64,000 bases of DNA from Niveibacterium sp. SC-1 (GTDB lineage Bacteria; Pseudomonadota; Gammaproteobacteria; Burkholderiales; Rhodocyclaceae): the NCBI RefSeq assembly GCF_038235435.1, contig NZ_CP151275.1, forward strand, positions 2,914,001 to 2,978,000. The letters run 5' to 3'. The stretch's first letter is position 1. Every line of letters starts with the position of its first letter. The notes under the pieces are model-generated. The model did not search any database. It was given only the letters and a program-made list of their open reading frames with translations, and had not been told where the DNA came from. A program made the position numbers and the translations under genes. Positions 43,014 through 52,249 of this stretch are shown in pieces.

Positions 43014-44008
43014 GCCTGCTCAATTCCCCCCTCAACGGTCTCATGTACTTCGGCAAGCTTCCCCTGCGCGCCGACTTCGTCCGCAGCAGCGCTGGCGCCG
43101 CGGTCACCCAGAGCCTCGATCGCTGGATCAGCGCCGCCATGGAGCGCCTGAGCGCGCACCCAGACTGGAAGACGCATTTCGACTGCGCCGCGCCGATCGA
43201 CTTCGCGTTCTGCAGCCCGCGCTCGGGAAACCTGCTAGTTGGGCACATGCTGAGCAGCCGCGACAGCTCGGGCCGCCGCTATCCCTTCCTGCTGGCGACC
43301 GCGCTGAAGGCGGAAGAACCTCAGGCAAGCATCGCCCACCTGCCCCTGATCGCGGCCCCCGTGTGGACTCGCATGCAGGCCCTCGCACGTGAGCTCGGCG
43401 AGGCCACCGACCTCATCGCGGCGCTGGAGCGGCTCGAACAGACGCCCGTGGCCGACGAAGCGCTGACACTCGATCGCGCACGCGCGGCCTTCGCAGATCT
43501 GCTGGCCAAGACCAATCTCGGCGAGCTCGAACGCGGCATGTCCCAGGCAGGCAACCGCCTCGCGTTACGCAGCACGGTCCTGGCCTCCGGGTTGCTACTG
43601 ATGCCCCTGCTCAGCGCGACACCGCCCAGCGGCGGAGCAAGCCAGGGGCTCGCCCTGCCTATACCGGCCAACCCGCCCGCCTGTATCCACGCAGCCGCGC
43701 TCTGGATGCAGCTGGTCGCTCCCTTCTTTGCGCGCAGCGATATCGAGCTGGGGCTCTTCATCACCCGCCTGAACGACCGGCCGCAACTCGTCCTGAGCCT
43801 GCAGGGTGCCAGTCCGCGCCTGCTCGAAGCCATCTACAACCCGGCCGAGGCTTTCAACGCGAACATCGACATGTGCGAGGCCGATTGGGTCGAGGACCAC
43901 GTCGACGGCGACTATGCCTTGCGCAAGCTGTCGGATTACCTCGCGCATCCGAATCTCTCACTCCGACAAGCCTTCACGACCTATGCCGAAGTCTTCCTGG
44001 GAGCCTGA
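43010..44008 (+). CDS. tagF: T6SS-associated protein TagF
   Basis: The product has 332 residues. The opening GLMYFGKLPLRADFVRSS is typical of TagF. TagF is a cytoplasmic negative regulator that represses T6SS assembly in parallel with PppA. Some TagF proteins are fused to PppA; here they are separate. It follows tssM directly. Confidence 0.92.
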   Translation: MSLLNSPLNGLMYFGKLPLRADFVRSSAGAAVTQSLDRWISAAMERLSAHPDWKTHFDCAAPIDFAFCSPRSGNLLVGHMLSSRDSSGRRYPFLLATALKAEEPQASIAHLPLIAAPVWTRMQALARELGEATDLIAALERLEQTPVADEALTLDRARAAFADLLAKTNLGELERGMSQAGNRLALRSTVLASGLLLMPLLSATPPSGGASQGLALPIPANPPACIHAAALWMQLVAPFFARSDIELGLFITRLNDRPQLVLSLQGASPRLLEAIYNPAEAFNANIDMCEADWVEDHVDGDYALRKLSDYLAHPNLSLRQAFTTYAEVFLGA

Positions 44009-44011
44009 GCC

Positions 44012-44806
44012 ATGATCCGCGCCCACTATCGACGCCTGTTCCTCGCCACCTGTCTGCTCGCCTCGCCGGCGTTTGCCGCCACCGACACGGCCCCCACGGT
44101 CAGCCCCTTGCCTGCGCGCAAGCCTGTCGTGGTAAGTGGGACGGTGCCGGACGAAGCAACGCGCCAGGCAATCCTCGACCGTACCCGCGAGCTCTACGGT
44201 CGCGACAACGTCGTCGACCAATTGGGCGTCGGGCAGGTCAGCACCCCGGTCAACTGGTCCGACTACGTCCAAAAACTGCTTTCGGCCGATCTCAAGCAAA
44301 TCAGCGGTGGCCAGTTCGCCGTGGACGGTAACAACGTCAGCCTCCGAGGCAACGTCGGCAGCGAAGCCACCCGGCAACAGTTGGTAAGCGACATGGCCAC
44401 TCGTCTCAATCCGTCCTGGCAGGTCAAGAACGGATTGCGCGTCGCCGCCGGCGATCAGCAGCTGCTCGACCAGGCGCTCGCCAACCGGATCATCGAGTTC
44501 GATACTGGCTCCACCCGGATCGCGCCGGCCGGCACCGCCATCCTGGACGAAATGGCGTCTGCCCTGCTCAAAATGGGAGGACGCAACATCGACATCATCG
44601 GACACACCGACAACCAGGGTAGCGCCACCTCCAACCAGGCGCTCTCCGAAGGCCGCGCCGCGGCTGTCCGCCAGTACCTGATCCAGAAGGGCATCGAGGC
44701 CAACTCGATGCGTGCGACCGGCGTCGGCGCGCAAAGCCCCGTCGCGCTGAATACGACCGCCGAAGGACGAGCGCGCAACCGACGGATCGAGTTCCGCGCG
44801 CGCTAA
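44012..44806 (+). CDS. periplasmic OmpA-family protein with BON-like domain
   Basis: The product has 264 residues. A signal peptide of 22 residues ends ASPAFA. Residues about 40-140 form a BON-like module, and about 155-264 an OmpA_C peptidoglycan-binding domain (IEFDTGSTRIAPAG, IDIIGHTDNQGS, RARNRRIEFRA). In the absence of a peptidoglycan-binding TssL in the locus, this protein could anchor the complex to the cell wall. It ends the second forward T6SS operon. Confidence 0.85.
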   Translation: MIRAHYRRLFLATCLLASPAFAATDTAPTVSPLPARKPVVVSGTVPDEATRQAILDRTRELYGRDNVVDQLGVGQVSTPVNWSDYVQKLLSADLKQISGGQFAVDGNNVSLRGNVGSEATRQQLVSDMATRLNPSWQVKNGLRVAAGDQQLLDQALANRIIEFDTGSTRIAPAGTAILDEMASALLKMGGRNIDIIGHTDNQGSATSNQALSEGRAAAVRQYLIQKGIEANSMRATGVGAQSPVALNTTAEGRARNRRIEFRAR

Positions 44807-44834
44807 GCCATTCGCCAATCCGTTCCCGAGAGCC

Positions 44835-44870
44835 AATGACAAAGGCGGCCCGCAGGCCGCCTTTGTCATT
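44835..44870. terminator. bidirectional terminator with perfect 16-bp stem
   Basis: AATGACAAAGGCGGCC (44835-44850) pairs perfectly with GGCCGCCTTTGTCATT (44855-44870) over a 4-base loop. It lies between the convergent ompA-like gene and the second tssA. Confidence 0.88.
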
Positions 44871-44909
44871 GCGGCTACCGCTTCGCGCAGCAGCCGGCTT
44901 CGTGGCGGC

Positions 44910-45962
44910 TCACTCCTCGGGCACGAGGCCCGACTCGCCTTCGATTCCAAGCAGATCTTCAAATCGGCCCATCGCATCGTTCTCGCGCAACACGGCCTTG
45001 AGCCACACATGCAGCGGCATTTCGCCCCAACGAGCCGCCTTGTCTGCCAGGTAGGCCACGGGGCTATGCGGCTCGGTCTCACGGAAAAACCGCGCAACGG
45101 TCCGCAATTGTTCGAGTGCCTGAGCCCGTGAGCGGATCGTTCCATCCACCGGCATGGCGACTTCCGATGGAGCGTCGTCGCCCCCGGGCGGTGCCGCCGG
45201 CGTCTGGGCGGCAAGCTTACCCGCCCCGCCTTGCGCAGGAGCCGCTTGATCCAGCTCCGCCAGATATTCTTCGAAAACCTCGCGCATCGCCGAGAACGAC
45301 GGTCCCTCCAGCCCGAGTCGGGCGTCCGTCGCGGTGCTCAGGCGGTCGAACTGGGCCAGGGCCGCGCGCCCCTGTTGCCGTTGCTCATCCAGAAACACCT
45401 TCGATGTCGCGCGCTGCGCTTCCCGGAATTGCTGGATGCTGACCCGGGATTCGTCGGAAGCGCCTTCCGGCCCTTGCTTCTGCCAGTCTTGCGCGGCGCG
45501 CAAGACGGCCAGACCGTAGCGGCGCCCCTTGTGATCCGACAAAGGGAATTCGACCAGCAGTTGCCGCCCGCGAGTGAGAAACCAGGCCAGCGCACCAACC
45601 CGCTCTTCGAGGTCTTCCCCGTCCGTCTCGGGATGTACGTGATCCCAGAAGCCCTCGACCAACCCCGCTAGGACCGTCAGCCCCTTGGCGAGACCCGCGA
45701 TCCCTTCCGTCTTCGCCAGACCTTCGGCCAGCCAACCCGCCAGGCGCAGGTCCTTGGAGCGCGTCTCAAGAAGCCGGCTGCTGACAGAAACGACGTCTCC
45801 CCACTGCGCTTCCTTGATCGCCGTCACCCATTCGCCCTGGTCTAGAGAGGGGTCGTCTTCGCGCCTGGCCTCCCGGATGGTGTCGAACTCGACCGAAAAC
45901 GAAAGATCCTCCCCGGCGGGCTGGTCCGGACTGATCGGCTGCAAGAGCGCTTCTGCTTCCAC
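44910..45962 (-). CDS. second TssA-family protein, divergent from TssA at 9739
   Basis: The product has 350 residues from the GTG at 45962 (GAGGA seven bases upstream; an in-frame TTG two codons earlier is too close to it). It has an ImpA_N domain (LLQPISPDQPAGEDLSFSVEFDTIREARR) and the WDHVHPETDGEDLEERVGALAWF region. The C-terminal half differs from the first TssA. Two TssA types may serve different assembly steps, such as baseplate priming and tail-sheath end-stopping. It is transcribed alone on the minus strand. Confidence 0.88.
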   Translation of the reverse strand: MEAEALLQPISPDQPAGEDLSFSVEFDTIREARREDDPSLDQGEWVTAIKEAQWGDVVSVSSRLLETRSKDLRLAGWLAEGLAKTEGIAGLAKGLTVLAGLVEGFWDHVHPETDGEDLEERVGALAWFLTRGRQLLVEFPLSDHKGRRYGLAVLRAAQDWQKQGPEGASDESRVSIQQFREAQRATSKVFLDEQRQQGRAALAQFDRLSTATDARLGLEGPSFSAMREVFEEYLAELDQAAPAQGGAGKLAAQTPAAPPGGDDAPSEVAMPVDGTIRSRAQALEQLRTVARFFRETEPHSPVAYLADKAARWGEMPLHVWLKAVLRENDAMGRFEDLLGIEGESGLVPEE

Positions 45963-46233
45963 TGGCAATTCCTCATTGAAACTATCGAGAGCGCCCGCGC
46001 AGGCCGCTCGGCGCCGGACGATATTCTATTTGGCATATCCATTTGACACATCCTCTGCTGCCGCGCCGCCGCCACACCGGTCACGACGCGTGCCATTCGG
46101 CGCTTGGCCGCTTCATCCAATGGCGGCTTGCGGCACACTTCCCCTATACGCCCGCCTCCCGCTCGCCTTGCCCTCAAGCTTTTCTTCCGGCAGCCGTAGG
46201 CACTCCGATCCTGCTGCCGTTCCGCCGCACCGC
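45963..46233. promoter_or_regulatory. divergent intergenic region, tssA2 / diguanylate cyclase
   Basis: A 271-bp region with an AT-rich patch at 46019-46048. A TTGACA occurs at 46043-46048 on the plus strand but no -10 follows at the right distance; a TAGAAT on the minus strand (46028-46023) lacks a good -35. Promoters must be here but are not resolved. Confidence 0.4.
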
Positions 46234-48021
46234 ATGAGCACAGCCGCGCAAACCCCTTACGAAATCGCTCGCGAAGTTTTCCGCCGCCTGGCGACAAACC
46301 GCGTACCGCCGACGCCCGAGAACTTTCAGACCCTCTATCACCAGATCGCGGGTACTACGCCCGGGGAGAGTTTCCCCGAGCGCGAATTGCGAACCTTCGT
46401 TGCCGGCCTGCCGCGCGACACCCCGGAGCAGCAACGCATCGCGCGCCGGCTGGAGGGCGCGGTCGCTGAGCGCAACTGGGAGGGTTTTTCCGGCCGCCTG
46501 CGGCAGATCTTCCAGGACGCTTCCGAAGCGCAGCCGCCGTGGGCAGGCCTGATACGCGAGCTGCTCGTGCAGATCGAACGTCGCCACGCCACGGTTTCCC
46601 GTGCGCGCAAGCAAGAGGCACTCGACCATGTTCTGCAAGGCGGCCAGGCCGACGCTTCGCAGCTCTTCCTGCGCCTACAGGGCCTGGTCAAGGGCTGGAG
46701 CCATGAAGCGCTGTCCGAATCGGTGATCATGGTGGACGCGCCTTCGCTGGAACAGGCGCTCAGCAACTGGGAGTCAACGTCATCGGTCGCCGTGCCACTG
46801 GCGCTGGAGGCCGGCCTGGGCAACGTCGATCAGGAACTGCGCGAGCTCCTCGCGCAGATTCTCGAGGACGCCGTCGGCACACTCCTTTCCGAATCCCCTG
46901 AGCTGCATGACTCCGCCCAGAAGCTTGCGGTCGAGTTGCGGGCGCCGCGCGAGCGTTTCGAGGTCGGAGGCTTCGCCGAGCGCCTGCGCGCCTTCACGTA
47001 CCGGATCGAATGGCTCTCAAAGGACCAGGCCGGCGTCCGGCAGGCGCTGGTGCGCCTGCTCCAGCTCGTCGTCGAGAACGTCAACGATCTGGTCGTGGAC
47101 GACACCTGGTTGCAGGGACAGGTCGGTCAGGTTCTGGAGCTGGCGGGCAAACCCTTTAACCGCGACACGATCGATGAACTCAATCGCCGCCTGCGCGACG
47201 TCATCATCAAGCAGGGCGTCCTCAAGAAAAGCCTGGTCGACGCGCAGGATCGCCTCAAATCGATGCTCGCCGGCTTCGTCGACCATCTTTCGGACATCTA
47301 CGACACCACGGGCGAATACCGCGACCGGATGGAACGCTGCGGCGAACAGGTGGTGCGTGCGGGCTCGCTGGCCGATCTCTCGAGCGTGATCGAGGAGATC
47401 GTCCGGGAGACTCGTAACATGCAATACCGCGCCGCCAGCTCGCGCGACGAGCTCCATGGACTGCGCGCCAAGGTCGTGGAGGCCAACGCCGAGGTCGAAC
47501 GCCTGCAGCACGAACTAGACGCCGCCAGCAACCTCGTCCGGCACGACCCTCTCACCGGTGCCCTCAACCGCAAAGGGCTGGACGAGGCCCTGGAACGGGA
47601 AATCAACCGCGCCCAGCGCAACGACCGGCCCCTGTGCCTTGCGCTGATCGATGTCGACAACTTCAAGCAGCTCAACGACCGTTTGGGACACCGCGCCGGC
47701 GACGACGCCCTGGTGCATCTGGCGCACGTCATCAGCGACGCCATCCGGCCCCAGGACTCTATGGCGCGCTATGGCGGCGAGGAATTTGTCGTGCTGCTGC
47801 CCGACACCGCGCGCGATGCGGGCGTAGCCGTCGTCCAACGGCTGCAGCGCGAACTCACCAAGCGCTTCTTCCTGCACGACCAGCGCAAGCTGCTGATCAC
47901 ATTCAGCGCCGGCGTAGCCGAATTGGTCTCGGGCGAGCCCGTCCAGCGCGCGCTGGATCGGGCCGACGAGGCGATGTATCGCGCCAAGCGAGCCGGGAAG
48001 AACCGGGTCTTCGAAGGCTGA
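46234..48021 (+). CDS. GGDEF diguanylate cyclase with long alpha-helical N-terminus
   Basis: The product has 595 residues from the ATG at 46234. A helical N-terminal region of about 430 residues (beginning with RLATNRVPPTPENFQTLYHQ) and a coiled coil lead to a GGDEF domain. The active site is GGEEF (514-518), with an RxxD inhibitory site RPQD at 505-508, so it is probably an active, feedback-controlled c-di-GMP synthase. No transmembrane helix was seen. It lies between the T6SS and flagellar regions; YcgR at the end of the window could respond to its product. Confidence 0.92.
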   Translation: MSTAAQTPYEIAREVFRRLATNRVPPTPENFQTLYHQIAGTTPGESFPERELRTFVAGLPRDTPEQQRIARRLEGAVAERNWEGFSGRLRQIFQDASEAQPPWAGLIRELLVQIERRHATVSRARKQEALDHVLQGGQADASQLFLRLQGLVKGWSHEALSESVIMVDAPSLEQALSNWESTSSVAVPLALEAGLGNVDQELRELLAQILEDAVGTLLSESPELHDSAQKLAVELRAPRERFEVGGFAERLRAFTYRIEWLSKDQAGVRQALVRLLQLVVENVNDLVVDDTWLQGQVGQVLELAGKPFNRDTIDELNRRLRDVIIKQGVLKKSLVDAQDRLKSMLAGFVDHLSDIYDTTGEYRDRMERCGEQVVRAGSLADLSSVIEEIVRETRNMQYRAASSRDELHGLRAKVVEANAEVERLQHELDAASNLVRHDPLTGALNRKGLDEALEREINRAQRNDRPLCLALIDVDNFKQLNDRLGHRAGDDALVHLAHVISDAIRPQDSMARYGGEEFVVLLPDTARDAGVAVVQRLQRELTKRFFLHDQRKLLITFSAGVAELVSGEPVQRALDRADEAMYRAKRAGKNRVFEG

Positions 48022-48145
48022 TCCCAGGAACCGTGGCCGGGGCGCTGGCGGCTGCGTCCGCCCGCCTCAGCGGCGTCAAACCGGTGGTGCGAACCAGCCC
48101 GGCGAATCGATCCGGCGCCCTACCCGTCCGAATTGGCCGTGATTT

Positions 48146-48162
48146 CGGCGGTTTTTCCGCCG
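48146..48162. other. small hairpin next to the candidate sigma-54 promoter
   Basis: CGGCGG and CCGCCG are separated by TTTTT and end immediately before the TGGCAC element. It could end transcription from the diguanylate cyclase or be chance in this GC-rich sequence. Confidence 0.35.
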
Positions 48163-48177
48163 TGGCACTCCTTTCGC
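48163..48177 (+). promoter_or_regulatory. candidate sigma-54 promoter upstream of OGT gene
   Basis: TGGCAC (48163-48168), five bases, then TCGC (48174-48177), giving the diagnostic GG-N10-GC spacing. The consensus would have TTGC instead of TCGC. It would place the transcript start about 60 bp before the OGT ATG, sensible for a flagellar-regulon island. Confidence 0.55.
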
Positions 48178-48250
48178 GGGCGCCTAGACTAGGGACGTCT
48201 CCCGAATTCCGCCCGTAACGGTCCCCGGGACCGCTTGCCCGAGAACGCAT

Positions 48251-50476
48251 ATGACAAGTCAGGGTCGCAGCAAATCGAAAGCTCGCTTCGACGAAGCCTT
48301 GGCGGCGCACCAGGCGGGCGACCTCGCCGCCGCCCGCCGTAGCTACGAAGCGCTCCTGCGCAGCGACCCTCGGCACTTTGGCGCCACCCACATGCTCGGC
48401 GTGGTCAATGCCCAGGAGGAACAGCTCGAAGCCGCCCGAAGCCTGCTCAAACGGGCAGTCCAGCTCGATATGTGCTCGGCAGAAGCTCGCTACAACCTGG
48501 GCGTGGTCGAGGCAAGGTTCGGCGAAACGGCCTCAGCCCGGACGGAGTACGAACGCGCGCTGAACATCGACAGTCGCCATCTCAAAGCGCGCTTCAACCT
48601 CGCACGCCTATTGATTGACGCTGGCGACTTAGCAGCGGCCGAAGCACATCTGCGCACCTTGCTGGAGCAGGATCCGCGCTATCCAGGCGCCAGCCGCAAT
48701 CTCGGTGGTGCACTCAAGGAGTTGCGCCGATATCCGGAAGCGATTGCCAGCTACCGCAAGGCCTTGGAGCTGACCCCCGAAGATCCCAATCTGATGTCGG
48801 ACATCAGCGCCGCGCTCAGCGGCATGCGCCTCGCGCCCGAGGCGGAAAAGTGGGCCAGCATCGCCCTGCGCCTGAAGCCGGATCTCTCCGCCGCACTCAA
48901 TAACTTGGGCGTCGCGCGGCGGCTGATGGACGATATCGACGGCGCCATGGAGCAGTTCCGGCTCTCGACCGAGAGCGATCCGCTGAATGTGGCGGCCATC
49001 GTGAACCGCGCCTCGCTGCTGGTGCGCTTTGATCGCGATATCGATGTCGCCGGCGAGCTCACGCGACGCGCACTGGAGCTGGATCCGCACAACCATACCG
49101 CCCACGTGATCCAGGGCTCGCTGCTCGCCACGGACGGAGAATTCCGGGAAGCGCTGGAGGCTTTCGAACGCAGTCTCCCCTTCCTCAATCCGCTGGATCG
49201 GGAAGTCTTCTTCCCGATGTATCTCTTCTTCCTCTCGCACAGCCCGGACAAGACGGCGGAAGAAGTTGCGGCGATTCACCGCAGCCTTGGCGCCGCACTG
49301 ACCGCCGAACTCACGCCACTGGTGCGTGAAGCCTCGAGTTTCGCCAACGAGCGAGATCCGCAGCGCCCCCTGCGCGTGGGCTTCGTTTCGGGCGACTTGC
49401 GCAACCACGCCGTCCTGCACTTCGTGGAGCCGACCTTGCAGGGCTTAGATCGAACACAGTTCATTCCAGTCGCCTACTCCACCTTGGCCAAGGAAGACAA
49501 CGTCACGCCCTGGGCCAAGACCTTGTTCGCCGGATGGCGTGACGTGGCACGGTTCAGCGAAGAGGAGCTGCGCGAGCAAGTCATCGCCGACAGCATCGAC
49601 ATCCTGGTCGATCTTTCCGGCTACACCGCCCTCAATCGCCTGCGTACCTTCGCCATGCGCGCGGCGCCCGTGCAGGCAAGCTGGATCGGTTATCCGAACA
49701 CCACCGGTCTGAAGTCGATGGACTACTACTTCGGCGACGCCGCCTTCACCCCGCCCGCCACGGACGCGCTATTCACCGAGAAGCTCGTGCGCTTGCCGGT
49801 GGTGGCCGGTTTCGCGCCCTACCCCGATCTGCCGCCACTGGCGGAGCCGCCCTGCATCCGCAAGGGCCATATAACTTTCGGCACCTTTAACCGCCGACTC
49901 AAGCTCACCGGCGAAGTGCTCGATACCTGGGCCGCGATCCTGCGTGCCCTGCCTGATGCCCATTTCATCTTCGCGGCCATCGACCGCCAACGTGAGATCG
50001 CCACCCTGCAAGCGCAGCTCAAGGCGCGCGGGGTCTCTGCTGATCGCCTGAGCTTTCTGCGGCGCGCACCGTCCGCCGAGTACCTGCGCCGTCACGAAGA
50101 CATGGACATGATCCTCGACGCTTTCCCCTACAGCGGCGGCACCACCACGCGGCACGCGCTGTGGATGGGCGTGCCGACCCTCACCTGTACTGGACCCAGC
50201 GTTCCGCAGAACCAGGGCGCGAACTTCCTGATCGACGTCGGTCTGTCACAACTCGTGGTCGATTCCCCGGCCGCGATGGTCGAACGCGCGATCGAGCTCT
50301 CCCGCGACCCACAGGCTTTGCGCCACATGCGCCTGGGCATGCGCGACCGGCTGGATGCCAGTGGCCAACGGGATATCGCCGCACTGGGTGCCGCTTTCGG
50401 GAAAGCGCTGCGCCATATGTGGACCCAGTGGTGCGCGGGCGCTGCACCCGCCGCTTTCGAGGTAAGCAATGACTGA
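48251..50476 (+). CDS. TPR O-GlcNAc transferase-like (SPINDLY family) glycosyltransferase
   Basis: The product has 741 residues: TPR repeats from about 10 to 320, followed by a GT41-type catalytic region (LRVGFVSGDLRNHAV, DILVDLSGYTALNRL, WIGYPNTTG, PYSGGTTTRHALWMGVPTLTC). Such bacterial OGT-like enzymes next to flagellin genes attach sugars to Ser/Thr of flagellin. It heads the modification island and overlaps the aminotransferase gene by eight bases. Confidence 0.9.
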   Translation: MTSQGRSKSKARFDEALAAHQAGDLAAARRSYEALLRSDPRHFGATHMLGVVNAQEEQLEAARSLLKRAVQLDMCSAEARYNLGVVEARFGETASARTEYERALNIDSRHLKARFNLARLLIDAGDLAAAEAHLRTLLEQDPRYPGASRNLGGALKELRRYPEAIASYRKALELTPEDPNLMSDISAALSGMRLAPEAEKWASIALRLKPDLSAALNNLGVARRLMDDIDGAMEQFRLSTESDPLNVAAIVNRASLLVRFDRDIDVAGELTRRALELDPHNHTAHVIQGSLLATDGEFREALEAFERSLPFLNPLDREVFFPMYLFFLSHSPDKTAEEVAAIHRSLGAALTAELTPLVREASSFANERDPQRPLRVGFVSGDLRNHAVLHFVEPTLQGLDRTQFIPVAYSTLAKEDNVTPWAKTLFAGWRDVARFSEEELREQVIADSIDILVDLSGYTALNRLRTFAMRAAPVQASWIGYPNTTGLKSMDYYFGDAAFTPPATDALFTEKLVRLPVVAGFAPYPDLPPLAEPPCIRKGHITFGTFNRRLKLTGEVLDTWAAILRALPDAHFIFAAIDRQREIATLQAQLKARGVSADRLSFLRRAPSAEYLRRHEDMDMILDAFPYSGGTTTRHALWMGVPTLTCTGPSVPQNQGANFLIDVGLSQLVVDSPAAMVERAIELSRDPQALRHMRLGMRDRLDASGQRDIAALGAAFGKALRHMWTQWCAGAAPAAFEVSND

Positions 50477-51593
50477 AGAGAACGCACCGCTCTATGTCAC
50501 CCAGCCGATGCTGGCGCCGCTGGAAGAGTTCATCCCGTATCTGGAGGATATCTGGGAGTCCAAGTGGCTCACCAACGGCGGCAAGTACCACGCTGCGCTC
50601 GAAGCGGAGCTTTGCCGCTTCCTGGGCGTGGAGCACCTGTCCCTATTCTCCAACGGCACGCTCGCCCTGATCGTGGCACTGCAGAATTTGCGGATCACGG
50701 GCGAGGTGATCACTACCCCGTATTCCTTCGTCGCCACTGCGCACTCGCTGCTCTGGAACGGGATCAAACCGGTGTTCGTGGATATCGACCCACATACCTT
50801 CACGCTCGACCCCAAGCTCATCGAAGCCGCGATCACACCGCAGACCACGGCCATCCTGCCAGTGCACTGCTATGGCTATCCCTGCGACGTGGAGGCGATC
50901 CAGCGCGTCGCCGACACCTACGGCTTGCGGGTGATCTACGACGCCGCCCACGCCTTCGCGCTGGAGCAGAACGGCCGCTCGGTGCTCGCGCACGGCGACG
51001 CTTCGATCCTGAGCTTTCATGCGACCAAGGTGTTCAACACCTTCGAGGGCGGCGCGATCATCTGCCCCGACGCCAAACAGAAAAAGCGCATCGACTACCT
51101 GAAGAACTTCGGCTTCGCGGATGAAGTCACCGTCGTCGCGCCCGGCATCAACGGCAAGATGAACGAGGTGCAGGCCGCGTTCGGTCTGGTCCAGCTCAAG
51201 CATTTCGCAAACGCCATCGCGGCACGCCAGAAGGTCGATGCGCATTACCGCGCGGCGCTCGCTGACATCCCCGGCATCACGGTGCCCGCGACGCCCGCCG
51301 TGAGCCGGCCGAACTACAGCTACTTCAGCATCCTGGTCGATCCGTCCTTCCCGATCACGCGCGACGCGCTGTTCCAGCGCTTCCGTGATCGCAACATCGT
51401 GGTGCGCCGATACTTCTATCCACTGATCACCGACTTCCCGATGTACCGCGGCCTGCCGAGCGCGGATCCGGCGCGCCTGCCGGTCGCGCGCCGGGTTGCC
51501 GACAGCGTGCTCTGCCTGCCGATCCATCCGCACATGGACGAGAACGATGCGGCCCGCGTGGTGGAGGTCATCCGTGAGGCTGCCCGTTCATGA
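50469..51593 (+). CDS. DegT/DnrJ/EryC1/StrS sugar aminotransferase (VioA-like)
   Basis: The product has 374 residues with the family's PLP lysine at Lys187 (SFHATKVFNTFEGG). It would transfer an amino group onto a nucleotide-linked keto-sugar. The closest type in my memory is VioA/FdtB (dTDP-4-amino or 3-amino-6-deoxy sugars), but the exact position is not determined. It overlaps the acyltransferase gene, which probably acylates the new amino group. Confidence 0.87.
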   Translation: MTEENAPLYVTQPMLAPLEEFIPYLEDIWESKWLTNGGKYHAALEAELCRFLGVEHLSLFSNGTLALIVALQNLRITGEVITTPYSFVATAHSLLWNGIKPVFVDIDPHTFTLDPKLIEAAITPQTTAILPVHCYGYPCDVEAIQRVADTYGLRVIYDAAHAFALEQNGRSVLAHGDASILSFHATKVFNTFEGGAIICPDAKQKKRIDYLKNFGFADEVTVVAPGINGKMNEVQAAFGLVQLKHFANAIAARQKVDAHYRAALADIPGITVPATPAVSRPNYSYFSILVDPSFPITRDALFQRFRDRNIVVRRYFYPLITDFPMYRGLPSADPARLPVARRVADSVLCLPIHPHMDENDAARVVEVIREAARS

Positions 51594-52249
51594 CGCGTCG
51601 CCTCATCGTGGCCGGCGCGGGCGGCTTCGCGACCGAACTGGTCGAATACCTGTTGCAGGACATCGCCGCAGGGCACCTGCAGGGTTGTGAAGTCGCAGGC
51701 GTGCTGGACGACTTTCCTGACCGCTTCTATTCCAAGTCCGGACTCGAGGTCCCCTTGCTCGGCGGCATCCAGGATTACGCGTTCAGGGCCGACGAATACG
51801 CGCTGGTCGCCCTGGGTACACCACGAGATCGGAGCACGGTGGTCGCCCGTCTCAAACAGAACGGCGCGCGCTTCTTCACCTATGTGCATTCGAGCTGCTA
51901 CCTCGCCCGTAACGCACGCCTTGGCGAAGGCGTGGTCGCCTGCCCGAACGCGATCATCAACGCGAATGCCGAGGTCGCCGACCATGTGGCGTTGAACATC
52001 GCCAGCAGCGTCGGCCACGGAGCGGTCGTCGGCGCGTTCTCGGTGCTGTCACCGTTCGCGGCGCTCAACGGCAATGCGCGCATCGGCGAGCGCTGCTTCC
52101 TGAGTACGCGCGCGACGGTGTTCCCGCGCGTGAGCCTCGGTAACGACTGCACCGTCGACGTCCACAGTTACGCCAAGGCTTCGACCGAAGACGGGATGAT
52201 CATCACCCATCGCGGCACCTACCAGGTGCTCGAGAACAGGATGCTATGA
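51590..52249 (+). CDS. NeuD/PglD/VioB-type sugar N- or O-acyltransferase
   Basis: The product has 219 residues. An N-terminal nucleotide-sugar binding region (LIVAGAGGFATELVEYL) is followed by a left-handed beta-helix of hexapeptide repeats (from about residue 100: NAIINANAEVADHVALNIAS, GHGAVVGAFSVL). Coupled to the preceding aminotransferase by ATGA overlap. With the acyl-activation genes that follow, the acyl group may be more unusual than acetate. Confidence 0.87.
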   Translation: MTRRLIVAGAGGFATELVEYLLQDIAAGHLQGCEVAGVLDDFPDRFYSKSGLEVPLLGGIQDYAFRADEYALVALGTPRDRSTVVARLKQNGARFFTYVHSSCYLARNARLGEGVVACPNAIINANAEVADHVALNIASSVGHGAVVGAFSVLSPFAALNGNARIGERCFLSTRATVFPRVSLGNDCTVDVHSYAKASTEDGMIITHRGTYQVLENRML

